NCBI GenBank assembly: GCA_965218935.1
Contig: CBDCMH010000001.1
Span: forward strand, 372,001 to 436,000
DNA length: 64,000 nt
Source of the DNA: JADFOI01 sp965218935
GTDB lineage: Bacteria; Acidobacteriota; UBA6911; RPQK01; JADFOI01
Direction of reading: 5' to 3'
Shown: piece after piece, positions 17,345 through 25,355 of the stretch
How the letters are laid out: each line of letters opens with the position of its first letter
Position numbering within the stretch: position 1 is the stretch's first letter
Position numbers and translations under genes: made by a program
The notes under the pieces: model-generated
What the model was told of the DNA's origin: nothing
The model's database searches: none
Seen by the model: only the letters and a program-made list of their open reading frames with translations

Positions 17345-18334
17345 ATGAGATTTGTACTGCTGCTTGAACTCCTGATGTTTGTTGCTATTCCCGGAAGTTG
17401 GGGAACCAGCTACGGGGAGGCCCTGAAGGATCTGGACCATGACGGCCTGGCGGACTCCTTCGAGCAGGAAATCCTGGTTCGATTCCTGCCTGAATTCAGA
17501 GTGAGCAAAACGGAGTGTGCCGGGTTGCCGGCGGAGTTTCTACCGAATTCTCCGGAGCCCCAAGCCGTGGCGTCCAACGGGACGATATACGGGCAGGTGT
17601 TTCCGGTTGCACCACACGGGACCTCGGGCGACTTCCTGGAGGTCCATTACTATCACCTTCGGAGCCGAGATTGCGGTCGTTTTGGGCACGACCTGGACAC
17701 CGAGCACGTATCGGTGTTGGTACACTCCGACGGTCCGATGGCCCCCACCAGCCGCTGGAAGGCTCTTTACTGGTATGCCGCAGCCCATGAAGGAACCCTG
17801 TGCGATGCAAGCAACGGCGCCAAGGCGAAAGCTATCCCGGGCCGAGATCCGGCAGTGACCATCTGGATCTCCTCGGGTAAACATGCCTCCTTCCTGACCG
17901 AGGATCTCTGTCACAGAGTGGGGTGCGGAGGAGATCGCTGTGAGCAGATGATCCCCTTCTCCCCTGGCCCGCTCATCAATTTGGGTGAGCCGGGAGCTCC
18001 TTTGAACGGGGCTGTCTGGACCGCTTCCGGGTCCTGGCCACTTGCCGAGAAGATGAAAAGCGACTTCGACGATTCGACCCGCCTGAGGCTGGAACGGTTG
18101 GGAGGGGAAGAGGTGGCGTTCGTTGGTGGAGCACCACCTCCATTCAAGTCTGTACTTCTGGGTGGTAACAAGACCATCGGCGCACTGGAAAAAGGACAGT
18201 CTGAGACAGGTAGTGCCCTGTCCAGCACCTCCAATCAAGCTGGGCAAAGCCTCAACCGGGGTCTGAGTGAAGCGGGCAGATCCTTGCAGCGCTCCCTCAA
18301 AAGAGTGGGGAAATGGCTGGGAATTGGCCCTTAA
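17345..18334 (+). CDS. Secreted protein of unknown function
   Basis: A 329-residue protein with a signal peptide (residues 1-20, VLLLELLMFVAIPGSWG). The mature N-terminus DLDHDGLADSFEQEIL looks like the start of Vps62-like/DUF946 secreted proteins. The middle contains EVHYYHLRSRDCG and KHASFL, consistent with a beta-rich domain. Several cysteines (CHRVGCGGDRC) could form disulfides. The C-terminal 60 residues are Ser/Gly/Gln-rich and end in a basic amphipathic helix (LQRSLKRVGKWLG). The ATG at 17345 follows AAAGGG. It is first of three same-strand genes of unknown function. Confidence 0.6.
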   Translation: MRFVLLLELLMFVAIPGSWGTSYGEALKDLDHDGLADSFEQEILVRFLPEFRVSKTECAGLPAEFLPNSPEPQAVASNGTIYGQVFPVAPHGTSGDFLEVHYYHLRSRDCGRFGHDLDTEHVSVLVHSDGPMAPTSRWKALYWYAAAHEGTLCDASNGAKAKAIPGRDPAVTIWISSGKHASFLTEDLCHRVGCGGDRCEQMIPFSPGPLINLGEPGAPLNGAVWTASGSWPLAEKMKSDFDDSTRLRLERLGGEEVAFVGGAPPPFKSVLLGGNKTIGALEKGQSETGSALSSTSNQAGQSLNRGLSEAGRSLQRSLKRVGKWLGIGP

Positions 18335-18379
18335 TCAGAACCCGATGGCTTTTATCGGTTAGCAAAGGGTAAGCCTTCC

Positions 18380-18856
18380 GTGAGTGAGCACCAACAGAGC
18401 ACCACCCTCATAGTCATTCGCTGGTTTCTCATGGCCATCCTTCTCATGGGGTTGCTGGGTACCGGTGTGGAGTTGTTCTTGTTGGAGCACACCGAGGGTT
18501 TTTGGCAATGGGTGCCGCTCTTCCTGATCGCTATAGGTGTGATCGTGCTATGCTGGGGCGTGCTCAGGCCGGGACGCCGTAATATCAGGGTGCTTCAGGG
18601 AACCATGATCCTCTTCTTGTTGAGTGGATTGGTGGGGTTCATCCTGCACTATCAGGGGAATGCGGAGTTCGAACTGGAGATGTACCCTTCTCTGAAGGGG
18701 ATGGAGCTTTTTGGGGAGGCCATTCGGGGAGCAACGCCGACCCTTGCTCCGGGAACGATGATTCAACTCGGACTACTGGGATTGGTTTACACTTACCGAC
18801 ACCCGCGATTGGGTTCCTTGAGCGAAAGTCCATCTGACGACAAAGGAAAACCATGA
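18380..18856 (+). CDS. Small membrane protein of unknown function (four helices)
   Basis: A 158-residue protein with four predicted transmembrane helices: about 10-32 (IVIRWFLMAILLMGLLGTG), 41-61, 71-90 and 124-139. The second loop carries EMYPSLKGMELFGEAIRGATPTLAPG, presumably outside. It starts with GTG at 18380. Its stop overlaps the next gene by 4 nt, so the two are probably translated together. I do not recognise a family. Confidence 0.6.
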   Translation: MSEHQQSTTLIVIRWFLMAILLMGLLGTGVELFLLEHTEGFWQWVPLFLIAIGVIVLCWGVLRPGRRNIRVLQGTMILFLLSGLVGFILHYQGNAEFELEMYPSLKGMELFGEAIRGATPTLAPGTMIQLGLLGLVYTYRHPRLGSLSESPSDDKGKP

Positions 18857-19551
18857 TGAATTCAAAGAAAATGCTGATGAGCAGGGTGTTGATGTGGTTC
18901 GCTCTTGCGGTCGGTCTGGCCGGCTGTGCTGGATCCGGTACCGAAGAGGAGAGGGACGAGGCTCAGATGCAGAGCCAGGTGGAAGAGCAAGGGGAAAGCG
19001 GCTCGGGTGTGCTCAACCCCAACCTGGCAGAGGAGGAGGAGCTTCTTGCTCTACCGCACCTGCATTCGGCGCTGGTGGAAGGGATTCTTCAACGCCGGCC
19101 CTTTTTGAGCATGACCCAGTTGAACGCGTTTCTCAGCGAGTCACTCGGTGAGGAGCAACTGGCCGAGCTTTATGTTGGGTTGTTTGTTCCCATGAACCTG
19201 AATACGACTGCCGAGGAGGACTTCCCGCTCGTTCCGGGGGTGGGACCACGTCTGGCCCACGAGTTCGAGGAATACCGTCCCTACCAGGCCATGGCCCAAT
19301 TCCGACGGGAGATTGGCAAGTATGTGGACGAAGAGGAAGTGGCGCGGCTGGAGCAATACGTCTTTGTTCCCATCAATCTCAACACGGCCAGCGATGAAGA
19401 GATCCTCACGATTCCGGGCGTGGGTCCCAGGCTGCTCCATGAGTTCAAGGAGTACCGACCCTACGATAGCATCGAGCAGTTTCGGCGGGAGATCGGCAAA
19501 TACGTAAGCGAAGAAGAGGTCTCCAGGCTGGAAAGGTACGTCACCCTTTAG
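18853..19551 (+). CDS. Lipoprotein with helix-hairpin-helix repeats (ComEA-like)
   Basis: A 232-residue protein with a lipobox LAGC at about residues 22-25, then an acidic linker and three helix-hairpin-helix modules. The second and third are near copies: LNT..EE..VPGVGPRLAHEFEEYRPY and LNTASDEEILTIPGVGPRLL, each followed by FRREIGKYV. The first module (LPHLHSALVEGIL) is degenerate. Single ComEA-type modules bind DNA outside the cell for uptake; here the binding loop GVG is kept in two modules. A role in DNA uptake or another surface interaction is an inference. The TAG stop lies in the end of an inverted-repeat element. Confidence 0.75.
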   Translation: MMNSKKMLMSRVLMWFALAVGLAGCAGSGTEEERDEAQMQSQVEEQGESGSGVLNPNLAEEEELLALPHLHSALVEGILQRRPFLSMTQLNAFLSESLGEEQLAELYVGLFVPMNLNTTAEEDFPLVPGVGPRLAHEFEEYRPYQAMAQFRREIGKYVDEEEVARLEQYVFVPINLNTASDEEILTIPGVGPRLLHEFKEYRPYDSIEQFRREIGKYVSEEEVSRLERYVTL

Positions 19552-19747
19552 TGTCTCGTCCCAGGAATACTTGACATTTGTACCGTTGTACCGTCCCGCC
19601 GCCACCCTTCGGGCTGATGGGGGTTGCGGGCGACCTCTGTGTCGCCCGTCGTCGCCGATGTCCCTGCATCGCCTTCTCCTCGCTCCTTGATGTCACCTCG
19701 CAAGACCCATCAGCAAATGTGAAGGTATTCCTGGGACGAGACACTCC
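19549..19747. repeat. AGTGTCTCG inverted-repeat element, copy d (MITE-like)
   Basis: A 20-bp perfect inverted repeat (GTGTCTCGTCCCAGGAATAC at 19551-19570, its complement at 19726-19745) encloses about 155 bp with internal hairpins (GGGCGACCTCTGTGTCGCCC). The inner flanks carry the same CAGCAAATGTGA core as the other copies. No transposase is encoded. It looks like a non-autonomous miniature element. Confidence 0.8.
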
Positions 19748-19776
19748 TAGCCCTGAAACGAGACAGTGTCAAAATC

Positions 19777-20211
19777 CTACTCGCCCAAACCTGGACTGCT
19801 TGCGGTTGCCCGGGCATTCGCTGTGTTATAACGAATGACGCCCGACTCATCTGCATAAAAGCTACGGATGCCCGTGGTCAGATAGACCAGAGGTCTGGCA
19901 TTGATCTGGAAAGTCGTAGCGCCCCCGGAAGCCGAGAACGTATACGAGTCCGTTGTCCCTGATCCCAGGACGCTGTCGATCAGTCCAGCCGTCTCCAGTG
20001 CGCTGAGGTCGGCCGCAAAAGTTCCGGCACCGTTTTTCGTGGCGTAGGTCACTTGCGCAGTCCCCAGGCTGCGAACCGCGGTGATCGCTTTACCTTCATT
20101 GGCTACAACTTTTGATTGGACAAGATTGGGAACAGCGATCGCTGCAATGACCCCAATAACCGCGACAACAATCAGCAACTCGATCAATGAAAACCCGCTC
20201 TCTTTTCTCAT
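19777..20211 (-). CDS. Type IV pilin-like protein
   Basis: A 144-residue prepilin. The start ATG at 20211 (AGGAG site about 10 nt upstream) gives MRKESGFSLIELLIVVAVIG: a short basic leader, the prepilin peptidase site G|F and Glu5 of the mature protein. The hydrophobic helix continues to about residue 30. The globular part holds a short C-terminal beta domain ending with YADESGVIRYN, as in minor pilins or pseudopilins of Acidobacteria and Deltaproteobacteria. No other pilus genes are in the window, so it could be a major pilin or a pseudopilin. There are no cysteines, so no disulfide loop. Confidence 0.85.
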   Translation of the reverse strand: MRKESGFSLIELLIVVAVIGVIAAIAVPNLVQSKVVANEGKAITAVRSLGTAQVTYATKNGAGTFAADLSALETAGLIDSVLGSGTTDSYTFSASGGATTFQINARPLVYLTTGIRSFYADESGVIRYNTANARATASSPGLGE

Positions 20212-20334
20212 ATCGATGATGCTCCTATTCCGGGTGTTGGTGTGGCTGTTAAGGTTAGGAACCCCTGCCATTACTGTAACAAATCAGGGCACCGCATGTG
20301 GAAACCAAGCCCTTTAGACTCCGTGCTCCTTGTC

Positions 20335-20562
20335 CTAGTCAAGGGATCGGAGTTTCACTGTACTGTCGAAGGGATGTTCGTTTTCCAACAGGTCTCTAAG
20401 CGAGAGGGAGACAGAAGTCTTTTGGATTTCAATGCTTCCAGCAAAGTTCACAACGCGGATGGTAAGCACAGTTGATCCAGAGTTGGAGGGTTTGTTACGC
20501 TTTGTTTTAGGCAGCTTATCCCGGAAGGGCGGGTTTGAGTTTGACAGATTAGGGTTTGACAA
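20335..20562 (-). CDS. Possible small gene, unknown
   Basis: A 75-codon open frame with a TTG start and no ribosome-binding site. The segment VLTIRVVNFAGSIEIQ followed by SLSLRDLLENEHP looks protein-like (alternating strand, then helix), so it may be the tail of a decayed gene or a small gene using the internal GTG. Apart from this and a CTGAC/GTCAG hairpin at about 20600, I see nothing in 20272-20641. Confidence 0.25.
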   Translation of the reverse strand: MSNPNLSNSNPPFRDKLPKTKRNKPSNSGSTVLTIRVVNFAGSIEIQKTSVSLSLRDLLENEHPFDSTVKLRSLD

Positions 20563-20641
20563 CGAATAGGGCTTAGGTCCCCTACGCTTGGCTGGCTGAC
20601 TCTTTCAGGTCAGTCAAGACACCCTGTTTAGGAATGGATAC

Positions 20642-20905
20642 ATGAAGAACAACATCGTTTGGATAGGAAGACTGTCTCTCTCTGTCACGGATAAACAATT
20701 AGAAGAACTTTTCTCAGTGCATGGACTCGTTAAATCCGTCGAAGTTATAAAAGACCCAGCGACCGGACTCTCCCGCGGTTTTGGTTTTGTGGAAATGAGT
20801 TCCGAGAGTCAAGCTGAGGAATCTGCCAGCCAGTTGAATGGAGTTACGATCGACGAGAAAGTTCTGACGGTCATAAGGCCAAAGCGCGCTGGAGCACTGG
20901 TCTAG
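20642..20905 (+). CDS. RNA-recognition-motif (RRM) protein
   Basis: An 87-residue single RRM of the bacterial glycine-poor Rbp type. RNP2 is IVWIGRL (residues 5-11) and RNP1 is GFGFVEM (about 47-53) with the two aromatic residues that stack on RNA bases. The beta-alpha-beta-beta-alpha-beta order is complete. It likely binds single-stranded RNA, perhaps as a cold or RNA chaperone. The ATG at 20642 has AGGA 10 nt upstream. It is monocistronic, with a small hairpin in its leader. Confidence 0.88.
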   Translation: MKNNIVWIGRLSLSVTDKQLEELFSVHGLVKSVEVIKDPATGLSRGFGFVEMSSESQAEESASQLNGVTIDEKVLTVIRPKRAGALV

Positions 20906-21081
20906 AGCGGAGCGGAGCTGGGGACAGAAGTCTTCGCGTGTCGCTGAAGTCCGCGTGTCGCTAGTTCAAGTCTGGCCCCCTGCACCCTTTTACTGCTTCC
21001 TATAAATGGATTAGGATCGTTGCCGAACATCAGTATCGGAACTTGAGGATTCCTCAATATGAGAGACAGGGGGCTTTGAAT

Positions 21082-21717
21082 ATGCGGCTCAGAGAAGAAA
21101 TCCGTTCACCCAAAACATGCGAGGCAAACTGCCCGGATGCATCGGGTCGTATTTGGATCCAAGCCGGTTATTCGAAAAAGAATCTCCCGCAAATATTTAT
21201 TGCCGTCATCTTTGTTTTTGCACCTGTGGTCCTGATGCCAGTTGTGGTGATTGTCGGCTATCTTGCCTATTGCCACTTGAGGCTGATGGGAGCCACCAAT
21301 GTAAAAGGGCTTGATCACTTTCTACCCGATAGAAAGAGTCATCGATATACCTTGAAAACTCAAATCTTGCCAAAGGGCAAGGTCCATCCAACAGCATGGA
21401 TGTATACACGGACACGGCTTTACTGGATTTTAAACTGTACTTGGTACTGCCCCTATTCAGTCGCTCTGTTTGAATGGTGTGCATATCTGACCAAAGCGAT
21501 CGAGAGTTGGTGGTGTCCTTTTGCTCACAGCAAGAAACACACCTACGAGAATGCCTGTTTAGATGCCTCGTATTGGCACGCTACCGGCAACTCGGACAGA
21601 CTGCATCGGGAAGATCGTAACGACCCGATTTGGAGTGTTATCCAAGATGCTCAACAAGGACACGGGCATAAACCAACGGCAGCAACTGCTCCCCCGCGTA
21701 TAGAGAGAAAGACGTAA
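21082..21717 (+). CDS. Membrane protein of unknown function, Trp/Cys/Tyr-rich C-terminus
   Basis: From the ATG at 21082 (GGGGGCT upstream) the protein has 211 residues. One long hydrophobic segment (FIAVIFVFAPVVLMPVVVIVGYLAY) is followed by a region rich in Trp, Cys, Tyr and His: WILNCTWYCPYSVALFEWC and WWCPFAHSKKHTYENAC. This part ends DPIWSVIQD before a low-complexity tail. The dense Cys/His positions suggest metal binding or disulfides. I recognise no family. It stands alone upstream of the IS-disrupted SnoaL gene. Confidence 0.5.
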   Translation: MRLREEIRSPKTCEANCPDASGRIWIQAGYSKKNLPQIFIAVIFVFAPVVLMPVVVIVGYLAYCHLRLMGATNVKGLDHFLPDRKSHRYTLKTQILPKGKVHPTAWMYTRTRLYWILNCTWYCPYSVALFEWCAYLTKAIESWWCPFAHSKKHTYENACLDASYWHATGNSDRLHREDRNDPIWSVIQDAQQGHGHKPTAATAPPRIERKT

Positions 21718-21806
21718 GGAGGAGGAGACTCAGCAACGGTAGGCACTTGCCCACCGTTGCTAGGCACAAGAAGAATCCGGTCGTGTTAGTATCTGGCTGT
21801 ACCGAT

Positions 21807-21992
21807 TCATCCGAGCCCCAGCTGCTCAAACAGGGAGGCCTGATCGTAATATCGGTGCTCCTCCGTTATGAGGCCCTCTGTGTTGAAGCGTAGGAAACTT
21901 GCTCCGAGCAACTTCACAGAGCGATTTGTGGCTGCAACCGGACCTTCATCCATCTTCCCTAGCAGCCCGTGGTGGAAGTACATTTTCTGAGC
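21807..21992 (-). pseudogene. SnoaL-like (ester cyclase type) C-terminal fragment
   Basis: Reading the minus strand gives GPVAATNRSVKLLGASFLRF, then GLITEEHRYYDQASLFEQLGLG and a stop. This matches the last two strands and tail of SnoaL-like NTF2-fold proteins. The frame is cut at about 21993, where the IS1182-type transposase ends. No matching N-terminal half is found on the far side of the transposon, so part was deleted. Confidence 0.65.
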
Positions 21993-23351
21993 TCAGGTGG
22001 TACCCACCGGTGGAAGCAGCGAAGGGATCGCTGAGTTGGGTTTTTCGGGCCAAGCAGCCGGAATCAGTCCGAACAGGCCCTTAAGACGCTTGAACAGCGA
22101 CAAAATCAGTAGCATCAGGGCGCAAATCCGCCCCTGCAGACCCCGCGGCGTTCCCACACCCAGGCTCTGACGCATCAGCATCCCCAGATTGAAGGCGCTC
22201 ACCTGGATCAGCAGTCGCTTCAACACATTCTCATGTCCCCGGACATGCAGCCGTCTCATCCCTCCGCTCCCGTACAGATGCGCACAGGGTCGCTCCAGCT
22301 GCTCTCCTCGTTGCCGCAGCAGCCGCTGCCCTCGCTCTCCCCGGATGCGCCGCCGATTCGCATACACCGCTTCCTGCCCCTGCCGGTCTCCTCGCCAGCG
22401 TCGCTTCCCTCGCCTCGGTTCGCTCACATAGCTGCGCAGTCCCACCGCATCCAGGTCCACCATCCGCTGCGTGCTGTGATACCCCTTGTCGGCCACCACC
22501 TCTTCGATGCCTCGTCCCTCCGGCAGCGCTTGTTCCACCTTCTCGGCCGCTTCCGTCAGGGTCTTCACCATGGTCTGCGTGTCCCCTTGATCGGCTCCCT
22601 GTACCGTCACCGAGACAATCGCTCCGGTCTCCAGATCCACTGCATGCTCCGCCTTGTGCGCCAGGTGCGTCCGCCCGTCCTTCATTCTGGTAATCCGCGC
22701 ATCCGCATCATGCGGGTGCTTCCAAACCCGGTTCGATCCTTTGCCCGTGCGCTTGCGGTCCAGTTTGGCCAGATCTTCCCGTCGCGGCGTCTCAATCCCG
22801 GAGGCTTTCGCCAGCTCCATCAAAAACTCTTCATACCCCTGCTCGCTGTCCCGGCGCACGATGCTGCGCAGCGCTGCATTCGCTTCCAGCGTAGTGGCAT
22901 CGATGCCGATCGTCTTGCCCCGCAGCAGGCCGCTCGCCCCGATCCGCTTCAGTACCCAGTCAAAGACTGCTTCGTGGGTAGCCACATCGATCAGTCGTCG
23001 GGTTCGGGAGATCGTGGAGTGATCAGACGGCGACTCGCTCAGTTTCAATCCCAGAAACTCTCGCAGTGCCAGAGAATCAGCTGCTCTCCAGGCTATTCCT
23101 CGTTCCAATCCGATCCCTTCGAAATACCCCACCAGCAGCAGCCGAAAGTACACTCCCGGAGCCAGGCTCGGTCGCCCCATCTTGTCTGCATAGAACTTCG
23201 CACACAGTCCCTCCACGAAGTCGTCAAAGCCGTGTTCGTTGAAAAGGCCATTCAGTCTTTCGTAGAAGGGATGGCCGGCGGTGCGGGGCAGCTCACTGGT
23301 GGCGACCCACAGGTCTTCTTGCTGTCGACGTTTCTTTTTCCCCATTGCCAT
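21993..23351 (-). CDS. IS1182-type DDE transposase
   Basis: A 452-residue transposase. The N-terminal DUF772-type region (KMGRPSLAPGVYFRLLL, ESPSDHSTISRTRRL) leads to the DDE core: first Asp in IGIDATTLEAN, second in VADKGYHSTQ, third acidic residue probably in GEQLERPCAHLY. RGHENVLKRLLI follows as in the family. It is full length, so the enzyme may still be active. Terminal inverted repeats are not obvious; a stem GGGGTCAC...GTGACCCC lies just beyond the start at about 23352-23382. The TGA stop is also the first in-frame stop bordering the SnoaL fragment. Confidence 0.85.
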   Translation of the reverse strand: MAMGKKKRRQQEDLWVATSELPRTAGHPFYERLNGLFNEHGFDDFVEGLCAKFYADKMGRPSLAPGVYFRLLLVGYFEGIGLERGIAWRAADSLALREFLGLKLSESPSDHSTISRTRRLIDVATHEAVFDWVLKRIGASGLLRGKTIGIDATTLEANAALRSIVRRDSEQGYEEFLMELAKASGIETPRREDLAKLDRKRTGKGSNRVWKHPHDADARITRMKDGRTHLAHKAEHAVDLETGAIVSVTVQGADQGDTQTMVKTLTEAAEKVEQALPEGRGIEEVVADKGYHSTQRMVDLDAVGLRSYVSEPRRGKRRWRGDRQGQEAVYANRRRIRGERGQRLLRQRGEQLERPCAHLYGSGGMRRLHVRGHENVLKRLLIQVSAFNLGMLMRQSLGVGTPRGLQGRICALMLLILSLFKRLKGLFGLIPAAWPEKPNSAIPSLLPPVGTT

Positions 23352-23547
23352 GGGGTCACTCTAGTGTCGCTGTGTGACCCCTTATCCTCGACTTTCACCA
23401 CGGACTGCTAGACTTACGGCTTCTTGCCATCTTTCGACAACTTGCTCGACGTTAATGGGTATAGCCTCCAAATGAGAAATTTTCCTTCGATGATAAGTGC
23501 AGAGGCGGTTGAAGGCAATCTTTCTTTGAGGGCTAGATAGGAAATGG

Positions 23548-23621
23548 AGGCGGCGGTCGGATTCGAACCGACGAATAAAGGTTTTGCAGACCTCTCCCTT
23601 AGACCACTTGGGTACACCGCC
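23548..23621 (-). tRNA. tRNA-Cys (GCA)
   Basis: Cloverleaf on the minus strand: acceptor GGCGGTG with CGCCGCC, anticodon loop CTGCAAA with GCA, T-arm GGTTCGAATCC. The discriminator is U, and CCA is encoded (to 23545). It lies between the IS1182-type transposase and the M28 peptidase gene. Confidence 0.97.
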
Positions 23622-23685
23622 GTGAATCGAACTGAATTATAGCGAAAGCAGGAAATAATGCCAATGACAGAAGGGTGTTGCCGTG

Positions 23686-25326
23686 CTACGGCTCCAGACC
23701 GGCCTCTTTGAGCGTTTTCCGGCGGCGGGCCCTGAACTCGGAGCCGGGCTTCCAGGTGGGATATCGATCCTCGTTGGCTGCCCGATAACCCACCAGAAAG
23801 AGAAGCTGCAGGTCTTGAACCAGTCCACTCAGGTCCCAGTTGGGATCGTACACATCGGACGGTTTGTGATAGTGCTTGCGGGTGTACTCTTGGCGAATTT
23901 CTAGGCCCCACCCTTCCGGTTTGCCCAGGTAGTCCACCCCGGGATCCAGGGAGAGTGCGGGCACACCCTGTTTGGCAAAACTGAAGTGATCGGAGCGGTA
24001 AAAGAGTCCTTTCTCCGGTTCTGGATCGGGGCGAACCACCCGGCCCTGCTCCTTGCACACGGCCTCCACCAGATCCTCCAGCGTGGTGTTTCCCAAACCG
24101 GTGACGGTGACGTCCTGGGTGGGTCCCAGCACATTCATTCCGTCCATATTGATCGCCGCCACGGTGTGTACGACCGGGAAGAGTGGATTTTCACTGTAGT
24201 ATCGGGAACCCAGAAGTCCCTGTTCTTCGGCGGTAACGGCCAGAAAGAGCAGGGAACGGCGGGGAGGCATTTTCAGTTGAGCGAATCCCCTGGCCATCTC
24301 CAGCAGGGCGGCTGTGCCACTGGCGTTATCCACGGCCCCGTTGTAAATTTGCTCCCCTTTCGAAGTGGTCTTCTTGCCCAGGTGATCCCAGTGGGCCAGA
24401 TAGACGACATATTGCTCCTTCAAACGGGGATCGCTTCCTTCCAGCTTGGCCACGACGTTATGGGAGTCGACCCTGCGGGAGGTGTTTTCAATCCTCAGGC
24501 TGCCCTTCACACCCAGGGGTACCGGTTGGAAGTCTCGACTCAAGGAGGCCTTTTTCAATGCCTCCAACTCGTGGCCCCCCAGCTGAAACAACGCGTGGGC
24601 GCTCTCCTCGGTCAACCAGCCTTCCAGGGCACAGGACGGCTCCCCGTTTTGGGTCACCAGATCGAATTGTTCGCCACTAAAACTGTCCTGGACCACACCC
24701 CAGGGATAACCGGCAGGGCCGGTTTCATGGATGATGAAGCAGGCCCTGGCTCCTTTTCGGGCGGCCTCTTCCAGCTTGTAGGTCCAGCGACCGTAATAAG
24801 TCATGGCCCTTCCGTTGAAGGTCTTCTCATCCAGCTTGGAAGGGTCGTCCGGATCCGGCACCGGTGGATCGTTGACCAGAACGATCAGCGTCTTGTCCTT
24901 CACATCCACGTCTTTGTAGTCATCCCACTCATACTCGGGTGCCACCACGCCATAGCCGGCAAAAACGACCTCTGAATCCTCAAGGGATGTGCTTTCAACC
25001 GCTCGCTTGCTCCAGGCCACGAACTCCTGGCCCGAGCAAAGCGAGAGCTCTTGTGCCCCTGTGCTCAAGAAAAGGTGCTGGGGGGAAGCGGCGGTGATTC
25101 CGATCAGGGGGACCTTCTGAAGATAGCTTCCGTCAGGGTCCCCGGGAGCCAGTCCCAGACTTTCCAATTGCTCGACCAGATAGCCGGTGGTCCGTGTCTC
25201 ACCCGGGGAACCGGGAAGCCGACCCTCAAATGCATCTGAGGCCAGTCGTTGAATGTGTTGGGCCAGGTTCTTCCCATCCATACTTCTGAGTCCGGCATTG
25301 AGTGCACTCGGCGGATCGATCTTCAT
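23686..25326 (-). CDS. M28 family zinc aminopeptidase
   Basis: A 546-residue metallopeptidase with a PA domain insert (residues about 110-330, including FAGYGVVAPEYEWDDY and KGARACFIIHE) and a C-terminal M28 catalytic domain. The zinc ligands are in AHWDHLG (His, with Asp), GAVDNASG (bridging Asp), EEQGLLGS (catalytic Glu-Glu), INMDGMN and the final YHKPSD His. The start ATG at 25326 gives MKIDPPS without a signal peptide, which is odd because relatives are exported; an open frame continues upstream but does not look like a signal. It likely cleaves N-terminal residues from peptides. Confidence 0.9.
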   Translation of the reverse strand: MKIDPPSALNAGLRSMDGKNLAQHIQRLASDAFEGRLPGSPGETRTTGYLVEQLESLGLAPGDPDGSYLQKVPLIGITAASPQHLFLSTGAQELSLCSGQEFVAWSKRAVESTSLEDSEVVFAGYGVVAPEYEWDDYKDVDVKDKTLIVLVNDPPVPDPDDPSKLDEKTFNGRAMTYYGRWTYKLEEAARKGARACFIIHETGPAGYPWGVVQDSFSGEQFDLVTQNGEPSCALEGWLTEESAHALFQLGGHELEALKKASLSRDFQPVPLGVKGSLRIENTSRRVDSHNVVAKLEGSDPRLKEQYVVYLAHWDHLGKKTTSKGEQIYNGAVDNASGTAALLEMARGFAQLKMPPRRSLLFLAVTAEEQGLLGSRYYSENPLFPVVHTVAAINMDGMNVLGPTQDVTVTGLGNTTLEDLVEAVCKEQGRVVRPDPEPEKGLFYRSDHFSFAKQGVPALSLDPGVDYLGKPEGWGLEIRQEYTRKHYHKPSDVYDPNWDLSGLVQDLQLLFLVGYRAANEDRYPTWKPGSEFRARRRKTLKEAGLEP

Positions 25327-25355
25327 AGATGGGGATTTTACAACAGCGTTCAGCC

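Noticed and set aside
22233..23411. 392-codon open frame on the plus strand
   Set aside because: It is antisense to the full-length IS1182-type transposase and low in recognisable protein features (Arg, Ser, Pro, His-rich), a typical shadow of a GC-rich gene.
23414..24058. 214-codon minus-strand frame
   Set aside because: It spans the tRNA-Cys gene and overlaps the M28 peptidase in another frame.
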